DNA of 64,000 nt. Origin: Rhinopomastus cyanomelas (lineage: Eukaryota > Chordata > Aves > Bucerotiformes > Rhinopomastidae). Below, one piece after another: positions 24,436-35,926 of the stretch (the stretch's first letter is position 1; each line of letters opens with the position of its first letter). The position numbers were made by a program, and so were the translations under genes. Location of the stretch: NCBI GenBank assembly GCA_013400115.1, contig VXBP01005054.1, forward strand, positions 744,001 through 808,000, written 5' to 3'. The notes below the pieces were generated by a model. The model had not been told where the DNA came from. It searched no databases and worked only from the letters and a program-made list of their open reading frames with translations.

Positions 24436-24890
24436 ACATTGAGGTGCTGGAACGAGTCCAAAGAAGGGCAACCAAGTTGGTGAAGGGGCTGGAGGACATG
24501 TCCTATGAGGAGAGGCTGAGAGAGCCAGGGTTGTTTAGTCTGGAGGAGAGAAGACTGAGAGGGGACCTTATTGCCCTCTGCAACTACCTTAAAGGAGGTT
24601 GCCGCAAGGCTGATGTTGGCCTCTTCCCTCCAATTAGTGATGATAGGATGAGGGGAAATGGCCTCAAGTTGCATCAGGGGAGGTTTAGATTGGATGTTAG
24701 AAGGAAGTTTTTTACTGAGAGGGTGATTAGATACTTGAATGGATTACCCAGGGAGGTGGTGGTGTCACCATCCCTGGACGTCTTTAAGGACCGAGTGGAT
24801 GCGGCGCTTAGGGATATGGTCTAGTGGTTAGACACTAGAAAAGGTTGGACTCAATGACCCTAGAGGTCCTTTCCAGCCATGATGATTCTA
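24436..24890 (+). mobile_element. CR1 nested inside an antisense CR1
   Basis: This 5'-truncated sense copy starts at ACATTGAGGTGCTGGAACGA and ends with GATGATTCTA. A single frame (24444-24824) is still open and encodes the ORF2 C-terminus: RVQRRATKLVKGLEDMSYEE, then SLEERRLRGDLI, then MRGNGLKLHQGRFRLDVRRK and LPREVVVSPSL, ending at a natural stop. The continuous frame means it is younger than the broken copy it sits in. TACCCT at the left edge and TACCCCT at the right look like a short imperfect target duplication. Confidence 0.9.
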
Positions 24891-25135
24891 TACCCCTCAG
24901 ATATTTATAGACATTAATAAGATCCTTCTCCGTCTTCTCTCCTCCAGACCAAACAGGTCCAATTCTCTCAGCCTTTTCTCATAGGGAAGATGCTCAAGTC
25001 CTTTCATCAACCTCATAGCTCTCTGTCAGACTCTCTCCAGTAAATCCTTGTCTCTCTTGAACTTGGGAGCCCAGAACTGTACCAGGTACTCCAGGTGTAG
25101 TCTCAATGCCTCTTCACACGACACATCACCTTCTC
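24891..25135 (-). mobile_element. Outer CR1, continuation after nested insertion
   Basis: The text resumes with CCCCTCAGATATTTATAGAC and runs antisense through the segment equivalent to SLEERRLRGDL and ...VQRR, to the phrase CCAGGTGTAGTCTCAATGCC. It then fades out. With 24130-24435 it forms one element of about 550 bases. Confidence 0.85.
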
Positions 25136-27365
25136 CCTCTTCTATTTCAATTTCCAGGTTTTGTCAAGGCACTGATTTTAGCTGGAATTTGGAGAAACAA
25201 ATTATAAAGTCAAGCAGAGGTGACACTAGGCCTCGTCCTGCCCTGACCATGGCACTTTGGGGCTGGTTCTCACTCTTCTCCCCTGTGTTGCTGCCCAGGC
25301 AGCAAGTTTGCCCTTGGCACACAGCTTTTTCCAGAGGCACTTCTGAGGGGGCTCAGCCCTGCCCTGCTGTGGACCATCAGCTGCATCAGAGCTGGGGCAG
25401 AACTGGCTGGACCCGGCTGTATCTGGCTTGGGGCAGCCCCAGCCTCTCTACCCCTACAGCCCTGGGGACTGGTTCAGGAGTCTCCTCTGAAAAAAGTGTA
25501 ATTGTGGGGAAATGCTATGAAGGAAGAAGAGGTGAAGTCACCTGAGAAAGTATTTCCACGGCTGTGTGAAGCTCCACATGCAGGATGGGGAGCAGGAAGC
25601 TGAGCAGAGCCAAGCTCTGTGTTACTGGTTTTGATGGGAATGACCACAATAAATCAGAACTAAATGGTGTGACCCAGAAAAGCTGCTGTTAAGGAGGCCT
25701 TCGAGTAGAGCTATCATAGGAGGTATTCAGCCTATTCCAGGAGTGAGCAGATGGAAGAACAGAGAGGAAGGAGGATTTAAGGACAGAGGACATACTGTGA
25801 ATTATAAATATGTTGTTTCTTAGGTTTCAACACTGTCTCCCCTAACATCCCCCCTGAGGCAAATGGGTGGAGTGGCCAGGAGGGTGCACAGTCTACAGGC
25901 TGCATTTCAGAGTAACAAGAATTATGTTCACTGGAAAAAGAAGTAAGCCAATACCTCCCGAGTTTTTTGCTGATCAGTTGAGCCCTCTCACAGCCAACTC
26001 AAGTCTCTCTTGTCTGTGGTGTCATTAGTTTCTTGTGGACCTCGGTCTTGTGCTTTTCTCAGGTGTTTTGGTTTGGTTTAGCAGACTATTATTTGTGAAG
26101 GGAATACAGGGTGACCCAACCCAGGGTGACTTGTGCTCTTCCATCGGATTTGGTAGGTGCTGCCCACTCCAGCCTCTGTGTGTGCTGAGGCTGAAGCCCT
26201 GCAATGTCATTTGATCTGTCAGTGTTAAACACGTTTCTGGACTTTTCCAGCCAAAGCATCTGGCTATTTGGGGAAAATGAACAAAGACTTAACAGTTACG
26301 GCGTGTTGTTGCTCTTCGTGGGTGCACAAGAAATCCACAAGTGCCACATGGTCTTTCAGAAGGATTTGGACCCTGACACCTGTGCCTTGGAGCCACATCA
26401 CTGCAAGACTTTCCTGAAGTATTGAAAGTTTACTGCTGAGCCTGTGGCCTGAATGTTTCCAGTGTTGGGAAGGAGAAGAAATCAGAAAACTGGTCATGGT
26501 AAGAAAAACTACTTCCTACCCCTCTGTTGTTGTTGCCTTAAGTTTATTACATGGATTATACATATTTTTCCTGTGGCTTGGTGTGTTGAATGTCAAGTCT
26601 TTTGTGTCTTTTGGCAAGTCTCTTAAACTGTGGCAAACAATAACCCCCTAGTTCTCCCCGTATCTTTAACAATTATCATTTGAATGTAGTTTCCAATGAG
26701 GAATTGAGAGACTGTTTGGTTTTCTCCATGTTTTTTTAATAGCTTGAAGAATTATCTTGGAGAAGAAGTAGTTGCTATAATTGGTCTAGAACTAATGAAA
26801 GAGGTGCTCTGATGAAACATATTGATATTTACTACAGTCTGCCTACAGAAGCAATTTTCTTCATGAGCTCTTTTTTTTTTCCCATTTAAATTTAAATTAA
26901 TCGGGGGCAGTGAATATTAAATGCTTACCACTGCACTGGCATGAAATGCAGTGGCACCGTGGCATTTGTAGAGATTCTTCCATCACTACGAGACAATCAG
27001 TTTAATGATGGTGTGAACAGATTGCTAACTGCTGTGGTAGGCTTTCTGGGCTGGAGGGATGAGGTTAAAGTCTGGCAGTATCAGCATGTATCTGGCAAGA
27101 AAGCACCTTTGGTTTCTGTACCAAATGTCACTACTGTTTTCTGTTTTGTCTTCATTTTTCTTGTGGGTTCCTGTTCTGAGCAGCAGTTTTATTGCAGATG
27201 TTGTATTTATTGTATTCTGTATTATGCTCCAGGTAGACTGAAAGGTTCTCTGCCCACTCAAGCTTTAAACATGGGATGGTGGTGTTGCGGTGGTATAGCT
27301 AAAGACTCACCCTAGAGGCTTGTGACTACTTGCTTTGATCTGTGTCTTTTACTGCACAGGGTGTA
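25136..27365. other. No gene recognised
   Basis: 25230-25480 is GC-richer and lies in a plus-strand frame of 165 codons (25048-25545), but its first third is antisense CR1, so the frame is not evidence of a gene. A T-run lies near 26871. No other repeat was recognised. Confidence 0.5.
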
Positions 27366-27586
27366 TCACAGAATCATTAGGGATTGGAAGGGAGCTCGAA
27401 AGATCAGCTAGTCCAATCCCCCTGCCACAGCAGGATCAGCAGGATCACCTAGACCAAGTCACACAGGAACACATCCAGGAGGGTATTAAACGTCTCCAAA
27501 GAAGGAGACTCCACAACCCGCCTGGGCAGTCTGTTCTAATGCTCTGTCATCCTCGCTGTGAAGAAGTTCCTTCTGATATTTATATA
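27366..27586 (-). mobile_element. CR1 3'-end fragment, antisense
   Basis: It starts CACAGAATCATTAGGGATTG and runs through 'AGTCCAATCCCCCTGCCACA', GGAGACTCCACAAC and GAAGAAGTTCCTTCTGATAT, the reverse complement of the last 220 bases of CR1. The words match the CR1 tails at 16.4 and 21.7 kb, so it belongs to the same subfamily. Confidence 0.9.
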
Positions 27587-29889
27587 GGGCAAAGCAGGCA
27601 CATTCTATTTGCAACAAATCTCTGTATGAAACTAGTGCAATTAAAATTGTTAAACACAATAAACAATTGTGTAGCATCTTTGTCTGATGCTACAAAAGCT
27701 AACAGCTGGTTTGATTTTAGACCAGTAGTTTCATTAAGCCTCAGATAAGTGGCTCTGACCAGTAACACCTGACCTGTGAAATGGGAAAGTGTACAGACCA
27801 CTTTGTTCTGGCAGAGCCAACACTCAAATGAGCTGACACACTCAGTATTACGATGCTAATCATGGTGAGTGTTGTGTAAAATCATCAAAAACTGGTAGTT
27901 GAAGTGGGAATTTCCGTTGTATCTTCCTAGGTAGTTTCACTGCACCAGTGTTTTTATAAGATCAGTTAGACCTGCAAAACTAAAGCTACCTTAGCTAGTC
28001 AAAGACCTGTTGCATCCTGCCACACACTGGTGTGTCTCTGCACTAGGAAAGCACTGCTGAGCAGTTCCACAGATTCTTAGGTGCATCTCCAGCAATAAGT
28101 AAGGAGAAGGCAAGTAGCAACAAACCAAAGTGCTGGTGAATGCCAAGTCACAACAGTTACAGCTCCAGTTCTGGACATAAAGGGCTTTGGTTTTAACAGA
28201 GGTTTTAGCTCTTCATGATAAATGGTACTTTCTTCCAAAACTTCAGGCTGGCTGTAGGGAAAATGCACCCTCAGTGCATGTGTACCCCTGCCCTAAAAGT
28301 GAGCAACAATGCGGGAGTGCTGATCGATGGATCCACAGACACGTCCTGAGCAGTGTAGGTTTACAGCTTGATGTTTTCAGGTACATGTAAGGCAGGTTTT
28401 AGTATTTGTCTGACTGAGTCTGGATACATGCTGTGCTTCTATGATTAAATCAAGCTCAGTGGGAATTGAGGTGTGATGTTGCCCTCTTTTCTCCCCACAA
28501 CAGTGGAGCCATTAAACAGTTGCAGTGGCAGAGGTTTTAAAGAGATTCAGGCGCTTCACTAGGGAAACAACGAGGTATCATCAGGAGAACTGGAATAATG
28601 GGAGATGTAACTGAATGTAGTTTCTTTTCTTTTAAATTTATGGGATGTTAAGACACTTATTAGAATATGCGATTAACCTTGAATTTCTAAAATTGTGATG
28701 TATTTCTTTCCATGGAATAGAGTTTCAAATGATCTGCTAGCATAACTTCAGAAATGTCCTTGAGGTATTTAACATATATTAATTTAACAGGTGATTTTAT
28801 GGACAGGAGGGGAGCCATATAAATACACAGACTTAGTTATAAATATTAGATTTAATCTTGGTAAGGACACTTGAGATAAAAGTGAGATATAGGTAGGCAT
28901 CAATTCCCAGGTCACCTAATTAAGTGGCATCCTTGCTTCATCATTTTTATTGTGCTAAACAAGGAATGCGTACACTAATTAAGATGACTAATAGTTATGT
29001 TCGGTCTAATTATAGCTCTGCCAGGAGACACTATCATAGTTAAGGGTCTGTCATGTTTTTACTGCAAGATCTTTGTCCTAGTGGTGCACAGCTTAGCCGT
29101 GATGCTGTACTCACTGCCTTACAGTGTGGTACGAGATTTCACGCTGCATGTAATGTCTTGATTTGAATTAAATTTGTTTACTTGCAAGACATTTCTTCGC
29201 AGTGTTTGAGAAGCAAGGCTCAAAGTAAAAAACACTGTGCATTGTTTTGAAGCACACACAACGTAGCGACGTGTTTCGTTTGCGTAAACACTAGTATTTT
29301 GTTGTTTAGTCGAGTGGAGTGTCCTGTGCTAGCAAAGCTGAGTAGGAAATTTGGCAGGATCTTTAGGCTCAGTGGTTTTATTTGAGATGGCTCAGACTAG
29401 CATGGATTGGAGGATTTACTTGTTATTTTATATACACGGAAAGCAAAGCCTTTGTCGTTACTCAGGGAGAGATGGGAGCAGATACAAAACACAGAGGCTC
29501 ACAGAGGTCCTGCTGCCTCACTGGCTGTACGAACACGGGTGCAGAATAGGATCTTTTCAATCTGGATTCATTAACAGATCCGTAGCTATTATATCTTATT
29601 CTGTCCTGAATGGAGAAGCTCGTTGTTAGGATGAACTTTTTGCCATGAACTTTTTTTGTTCTAGACCTAGAAATTGGTGAGAAATGGTAAATACAGATCT
29701 AGAACACTGCAACTGATTTTTAAAGACTGTGATGCATCTTGTGACAAATCTGTTTCGAACTGTTCCTGCACAAATTCTGAACAATTATTTCAGTTACAGA
29801 TGCTGTTGTTCTGTAGAACAGCAGAAATATAGCATGTCTTCTCAGAAATGAGTTTGGGAGATTCGCTTCTTTTGGCTGACTTCTGTTTA
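27587..29889. other. No gene recognised
   Basis: AT-rich single-copy-looking sequence, most AT-rich at 28600-29000. Short frames only. Confidence 0.5.
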
Positions 29890-30061
29890 TTTTGGAACAG
29901 GCTGCTGGGAGGGGTGTGGGGGTGTGGAGGCACTGTCTCTGAAGATGTTCAGCAAATGAGCAGACAGTGTTTCAGGAGATGGTTTAGTGGTTTGAGGTTG
30001 TAGAGCGGACAGTTAGACTTGATAATCTTGAAGGTCTTTTCGAGCCTTGATGATTCCATGG
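29890..30061 (+). mobile_element. Old CR1 3'-end fragment
   Basis: Degraded sense copy: TGGAACAGGCTGCTGGGAGG, GTGTGGAGGCACTGTCTCTG, then TTGATAATCTTGAAGGTCTT and GATTCCATGG. Each phrase is a mutated form of the CR1 C-terminal region and tail. No frame remains. Confidence 0.75.
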
Positions 30062-31713
30062 TGAAAAAGCAGGAGAGGTTGGACAAATCTCACTTTAAAA
30101 TAATCTAAAACTGTATTGCTTGATGCATCTGTGGCAGAGCTGTGTTTTCTTTCTAACAAGAACAGTAAGTTTGACAGGAGTTTTCAGGATAGTCATTGTA
30201 CAGCTGTGTTGGTTACAGAACTTGTGATTGTTGGGTAAGCCTTGGTGTGCTTCAGTACCATTTATGCTGGAGAGCTGTCTGCAAGGTAACATCAGTCCAG
30301 GTGAAAAGCATAGCAGTAAACACCATGGGACTCATTAAGAGCCAGGCCCTGGCAATATCACTTTCCAAGTGGCAGTGATGTGTGAGGATGTTTCATGGGA
30401 TGAAGCACCCATTTCATGAGGTGCCAGAGAAAGACAGACCTAGTAGGTTTCAGGCCAGGCATGTTCAGCTCTTGAGGCACTATTGTAAGTGCCGGTCCAG
30501 CTTCTCCAAGAGGCCCAAACTCAGAGTAGAACTCATCCCATCCAGTGAGCACTTCCAGCTGCTCCTCAATTCAAGGTGATTTAAAAAAAAATAAAAATCA
30601 TTAGCTATTTTATAGCTTTGTCCTTTTCCCACAAGCTGAGTAAGAGCAGCTTATTGGGCACATCTTCTGGGTTTTGTTCCCTTATGGATTTTCTAGTGCT
30701 GCACAAAGGAAAAGCCATGTATAGTCTTAGGAGATGGTATGCTGCCTCAGGTGTGAAATCTGGAGCACGGTCTGAATATCTTTTATGTTAACAGCAAGAG
30801 GTTGGACATTTTTTTTCTGTGCTATCTAGATAAGCAAAAGGAATAAAACTGTCTTTAGTGAGTTTAATTTTAGTTGTTCTCTAAAAGCATTTAGTTGAGA
30901 ATATGAAGGTGTGGATATCTCCTACCTTGGCACGCACTACTTCCTCTTGTTTTGACAGATCACTGCAGCCTGGCCATACCATCCCTGAATCCTGAGGTGG
31001 TTTTGGGCAACGTCTATTTGATTTTTATGTGTCTGTGTTTGGTTCAGGTTGATCCATGCATTGGAGTCAAGCAGCTTTTCTGTGATGTGAAAAGTCTTGC
31101 TCCAGTGTGTTGTAGAAGAAAAATTCAGTCATTAGAAAACCTGTTTGGCTCTTTCAAAGATATTATTCTAATGGTTTCAAATGAGAGGCTTAGGAGATGG
31201 AGAGGTAGGTGCTTTCACAGCCCTTTCTCCCTGCCAGTCACTTAACTCCAGAATTTCATTTGACTTGCCTCACAATTAGGTGTAATAGAGGTGTGAGGAT
31301 GTAGGTCAGCTGTCTCTTTAGTCTAAGTATGGTTTGTTTTCAATGGAAAAAGAAACCAACAACTTTAAAGTAACTGAGAGAGAACAAACAGCAGAAAAAA
31401 TGACTTTAAAACAAACTTCTAATAAAGCCTTCTACTGCACCCTTACAGAGCAGGTGTGGTGTTTCCTGGGGCACTATTAGCATACCTGAATCAGCTTTAT
31501 GTCTGCCTCTTTATCGTGAGACTCTCCTGATTATCTCTTCAACATACTAAAAATCTGTTGGAAAAACATGTTCCAGGGCTATGAGTCAGGGACTCAAGTG
31601 GCTGTAGAGTGGTACTTTTGTAAAAGAGGTGGTAGTAATTCCGCTTGAGCTGCATGCCCATCTGTGTGACCTGTCTTTAACGTCCCTGTAAAATTCTCAT
31701 ACTCTGGCACAGA
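30062..31713. other. No gene recognised
   Basis: No recognised repeat. Short chance frames only (up to 97 codons at 30952-31245). Confidence 0.5.
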
Positions 31714-31979
31714 TGTCCCAAGAGTCCTTTATGATGTGACACAAGCAGAAGGGTTTCATCCTTCTCATTGAGTGTGTGAGTGTGAGATCAACATCAGATT
31801 CCTCAGGGCAGTTGCTTGTCACAAACACACCTGAATCAGCAGAAAATGCCTGGCTTTTGAGGCCTTGGGGCCAGCCTGATGTGCGCACTTGTGGAGGAGT
31901 GTGCACCTGCTAGCAAATAAATTACCTCCTCAAAAACTCTAAACAGAGTTCTTGGGTCTTTTCTGTACACCAATAGTCA
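31714..31979 (+). mobile_element. Solo LTR, endogenous retrovirus-like (family C, copy 2)
   Basis: This is the sense copy of the LTR family also seen on the minus strand at 7483-7779. An AATAAA signal at 31916-31921 is followed by TTACCTCCTCAAAAACTCTA, AACAGAGTTCTTGG and an end at TGTACA. Upstream, GCGCACTTGTGGAG and GTGCACC align with the other copy. The start TGTCCCAAGAG was chosen because the text then aligns with the other copy (ATGATG, then ACAAGCAG). No target-site duplication is evident, and there are no retroviral genes next to it. Confidence 0.65.
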
Positions 31980-33216
31980 GATTTACCCAGGCTTTTCGTT
32001 ACGGATTTTCCTGGAGATCTGTTCATTCGAAGTGCTTGGGCATCTTTGTGTGTTACAAAGAAAGCCAGACCAGTTAGATCACTTTGGTTAAAATAAGGAA
32101 TAAAATGAGTGAGAATAACAGACCTAATTCTTAAAGATTTATCTCTTCTTAAAGAGGCAACTGAAATCCTGAGAGAGTGTCAGAGTGCTGTCAGAGCAGT
32201 GACACTGACTGTGGTGACACGGGTTAAAAGTCCTGACATGAAGCAACTAATTTAATTAAAGTCCTAATTGGCTGAAGGAAAAACAATACAGGGAGGGTTT
32301 GAAAAAAAAAGCAGGTGAAAAACTTAACTTACTTGATTTGGGGATTCTATGCAACAAGACATTGAATTCATCCCACATAAAACCCTCACATAAGACCCCT
32401 TATAAAAAGACATGCACACAAAGACATATGGAGATGCATCACTGCTCTAGGTTAGGAGAACAGATTCTGGGTATCACCTTTCCTCTCCTTTTATTCTCAA
32501 AATAACATCTGTTAAAGGAGGTAGAAGAAAAACCCCACCCCAGATAGCAAAAGAATGCTTCTCAGGGAGGCTGAGTTGTTAAAAGTAGTGAAGAGCTATC
32601 AGCCAAGATATTGTTAATCTTAATGACCCATTAGGGAAACAATAGCTGTAGCTCCTACAAGAGCTGAAGCCTTTTGAAAGCCAAAATCCAAGGTTCAGAT
32701 GGCAGGGGCTTTGGCCTACTTTCAGCCTCATAAAAGAACTCTGCTTGGATGTGAGTGGGGAGCTTCTCCTCCATCCCTTCACTTTTGACATTTGCCTGGA
32801 CCCCTGCACCTGCTGAAAGATGCTGGACTGCCTGTGGCTGCTGCTTTCCCACCCCCCCCACTTCACACCTTGCTTTTTGCTAGCAAGAGCCAGCTGCTTT
32901 TGCCTTGTCAGGTTTCTTGGAGGAAGGTAGCTGGGCGGAGTAGGGGAGGGAAACTCCTAACCAAGGGTCTCTGGTCCCAAACTTGTTCCAAACGGGGACA
33001 ATCACATCCTCACATAACTGAGCCAAAACCTCCATCTTCAACCCATAAAGGGGAAGGAGACTGCCAGCTGTTTCTGCTTCTGTGCAACCATGGTGTCCAT
33101 GACAGTTCATACTCATATCCCTCAACTTCAGTGGGCATTTTAAAGTCCAGGTCTCTGTTCCAGGTGCTTCCATGCCAGTTGTCCATTTTCAAAACATCAA
33201 TTCCTACAGAAGCAGT
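31980..33216. other. No gene recognised
   Basis: A plus-strand frame of 143 codons (32792-33223) overlaps minus-strand frames of 95-97 codons and is GC-richer than its surroundings. I recognise no protein in either direction. The frame ends inside a CR1 tail. Confidence 0.4.
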
Positions 33217-33279
33217 GCAATGATCTTTTGAGGTCCCTTCCAATCCCTAATGATTCTATGATTCTGTGACTCTATGAAT
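33217..33279 (+). mobile_element. CR1 3'-tail fragment
   Basis: ATGATCTTTTGAGGTCCCTT and CCAATCCC precede ATTCTATGATTCTGTGACTC, a sense tail with three or four octamers. Confidence 0.85.
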
Positions 33280-33283
33280 GAAA

Positions 33284-33630
33284 GTCTCTGTTTCGCTTGT
33301 TCTGCCTGTCTTTGAAGGTGCATGATTTCGGGGTTTCTGTCACAGGAGTCATCCCACCTTGTCTCAGTGATTGCCAAGACACAATGGCCCTGCAACTACA
33401 CACAAATGTCCAGTTCTTCCTGTTGTCCTTACTGCCTGCACTGGTGTACAGGCATTTCAGGGAGGCAAGTGAGTGTATGTTCCTCACCCCGCGGGGCGCT
33501 GCACCTTCTGGTCCTGAAAAACAGTGTCACTCTGCCTCTCCAAGCCACTGGGACTTACAAGTGCTGAGCCAGTACCTCAAGTGCACCTCTGGCAAACCCA
33601 GTTACTTTCCCCTCCCCTTTCAAATCTAGT
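33284..33630 (-). mobile_element. CR1 5' half: ORF2 endonuclease start, antisense
   Basis: The minus strand reads SLASLKCLYTSAGSKDN (33487 downward) and, in another frame, ITETRWDDSCDRNPE. These are the opening of CR1 ORF2 and the first endonuclease motif. They match the 5' piece of the 18.1-kb copy closely (both carry TGCCTGTACACCAGTGCA). The stretch 33490-33630 continues into what should be the ORF1 end or ORF2 leader (GCAGCGCCCCGCGGGGTGAG on the minus strand). There is a frameshift between the two motifs. Confidence 0.8.
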
Positions 33631-33845
33631 TTCAAGGCCTATCAATGAGCTCCACTAACTCTACCCTAGAGTCCTTTTTTCCTTATGAGATGAGCTTCTC
33701 CTATGAGTTGCCATCAGGCCTTGTGGTTTGTAAATCAATCTGTGGTCATAGAATCCAAAGTCCTGCTGGTAACACCAGGCTCGGAGCCAGGCTCTGATCT
33801 GCTGGCTCCTCTTGTTTATCCTCTTGTCATTCCCTGCAACTGAAG

Positions 33846-34221
33846 TGTTATGAATAAAAGGATATCACCACTAAGTGGAAAGATATAATATAATTGATTT
33901 ACTGATAGGAAAGCAAAACAGCGCTGGGCGGCCGGGGAGTCGCAGCTCCACTCACGGCCCACGCCGAGTGTCCCTAACTTCTATGTTTTATCCCCTATTC
34001 TAATACATATTCAATACTACTCCTAAGAAAAAGGTTGGCTTAAGCTAATCATTCCTGGGAAAGGCATGATGTTTTGCTAACAAGGGGGACTGGTTGGGGA
34101 AGGCAGTGTGTCTTTCTCCTGTAGAGTGTGCTTCTGTTATCTCCCACATACCACTGTGTAGATAACTGGAGAGGGGATGCTCCCCTTAATCTATTAATCA
34201 TCCCCCCCCTTCTGTTTCACA
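33846..34221 (-). mobile_element. Solo LTR, endogenous retrovirus-like (family A, copy 1)
   Basis: This 376-base unit shares a long core with 40628-41044: GCCGAGTGTCCC, then CTAATACATATTCAATACTA, then 'GCTTCTGTTATCTCCCACAT' and CCACTGTGTAGATAAC. Both end TGTTTCACA on the plus strand, so on the minus strand they begin TGTGAAACAG. The left edge (TGTTATGAATA) is less certain. A CpG-rich patch (GGGCGGCCGGGG) lies near 33928. There is no target-site duplication that I can see and no purine tract next to the edge, so it is read as a solo LTR. Confidence 0.7.
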
Positions 34222-35432
34222 GTCTTTGATATTAACATAACAAGGACATTCTAGTTCTTGTTACTGTCTTTTATTCTGACCTTGATCAGCAAGACAGTCC
34301 TTGATTACTTATTACATGAAGGAATTGAGTAGAACACAGCTTGTACTCCCAATCCCTTGACCAGTTGTCACAAAGGACCTGAAATCCCCCTGTACTTGCC
34401 CTCAGGCATCTTCTCCCTACCTCTTCACTGCTCTTCCTGTGTCGCATGAAGACAGATTCTCAGCGCTGCTCTCCTTACTCCATCCTCCATGACTGTTTAG
34501 CTCTGGTAATCTCTAAGTAACAGCTTAGTGCCTACAGGGAGTCTCTTCAGTGCTGCCTTGGTATAAAAAACTTCTTTCCCCCCGGAACACAAGTACCCCT
34601 GTTGTAACGTTTGAGTGGGCAGGCTCCTAGGTAGCTCTGTCCTACTCCTTTACCCTTCCCAGTGATGTTTACTTTAAAAAGTCTAAGAAATAACAGGGTG
34701 CCTGCCTGGAAAACTCCTTCCAATCATTTATCAAATAAGTAATAATATTTCTACAACTTCAGCAGTTTCAGAAGAGTTAATTCTGATAATGATAGAGCTG
34801 CAAGGCTCTGGGTGAGCAGTTTCCCCACTGAGTAGATTTGCCATTGGCCTGTAAAGCTCTATGCAATATAGCTCTTAACTGGAGAAAAGACCCTTTGACC
34901 AGCACGCTTGCAAAAACACAAATAAAAGAGTCCAAGCAACCAGGGTGGCTGCTCCTGTGCTGCACATTTGTGGTTCCCTGGGAGGCAGCTATAGCTGGTG
35001 AAACGATCATTGCAATGCAATGTCATGTTAAAATAAATATAGCATTTGCCAAACTCTGCTGTGCAGATAACGTTTTTCAAAATGCAGTTTTAGTTAATTA
35101 GCACTTTTCAGACAGCCAGGCTTTCTTCCTGTGTGAGATGCTGGACAAGGGTTACTGGCCTCCCAGGAGCATGGGCTGGTTGTTGTGTTATCTGATCCAG
35201 AGTATTCCACGTGCTAAGGCTGTTTCCATGTGAACAAAGTGGAAACTGTTCCTTTGCCTGAGTGACTGGCCTCTGTTATCACATTGCTTTGTCCTGTTGG
35301 TTGACTGTTGGGTAAATGCACAGTACAGTAAGTGACTTGAGAAACACAGGTGAAAAAGGAGAACCTAAGGGATATGAGGAGTAATAAAACCAAACTTTTT
35401 CCATGGTGAAGAAGCCTCAGGGGGGTTTTTTT
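34222..35432. other. No gene recognised
   Basis: No recognised repeat. Frames on opposite strands overlap at 34777-35101 and are not recognised. Confidence 0.5.
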
Positions 35433-35925
35433 GTGACCCTCAGCAAGTTTGCTGAGGACACCAAGCTGTGTGGTGCAGCAGACATGCTGGAGGGCAGGGA
35501 TGCCATCCAGAGGGACCTGGACAGGCTGGAGAGGTGGGCACAAGCCAACCTCATGGGGTTCAACAAGACCAAGTGTAAGGTCCTGCATCTGGGTGGAGGC
35601 AATCCTAAGCACAAATACAGGCTGGGCAGTGACTGGCTGCAGAGTAACCCTGAGGAGAGGGACCTGGGGGTGCTTGTGGATGAAAAGCTCAACATGAGCC
35701 AGCAGTTTGCAATTGCAGCCCAGAAGACAAACTGGATCCTGGGCTGCATCAGGAGAGGTGTGGCCAGCAGGTCAAGGGAGGTGATTCTCCCCCTCTACTC
35801 TGCTCTTTGTGTGACCCCACCTGGACGACTGTGTCCAGTTCTGGAGCCCTTATTACCAGAAGGATGTGGACGTGCTGGAGCGTGTGCAGAGGAGGGCCAC
35901 GAGGATGATCAGAGGGCTGGAGCAC
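35433..35925 (+). mobile_element. CR1 reverse transcriptase piece, cut off at an N
   Basis: A single long frame (35403-35939, 178 codons) encodes RT from SKFAEDTKLCG through LEGRDAIQRDLDRLERW, MGFNKTKCKVLHLGGGNPKH and the DLGVLVDEKLNMS block to ILPLYSAL. The catalytic FADD is FAED here. A shift follows near 35811 (LCVTPPGRLC). The copy stops at GGGCTGGAGCAC exactly where a single N occurs (35926), and the sequence after it is unrelated. The frame is far better kept than in most copies here, pointing to a young insertion. Confidence 0.93.
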
Positions 35926-35926
35926 N
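35926..35926. other. Single N (assembly uncertainty)
   Basis: One undetermined base sits exactly at the point where the CR1 sequence ends and unrelated sequence begins. The missing CR1 3' end may have been lost when a gap was closed here. Confidence 0.9.

Noticed and set aside
25048..25545. 165-codon plus-strand frame
   Set aside because: Its first part is antisense CR1; the rest is low-information GC-rich sequence.
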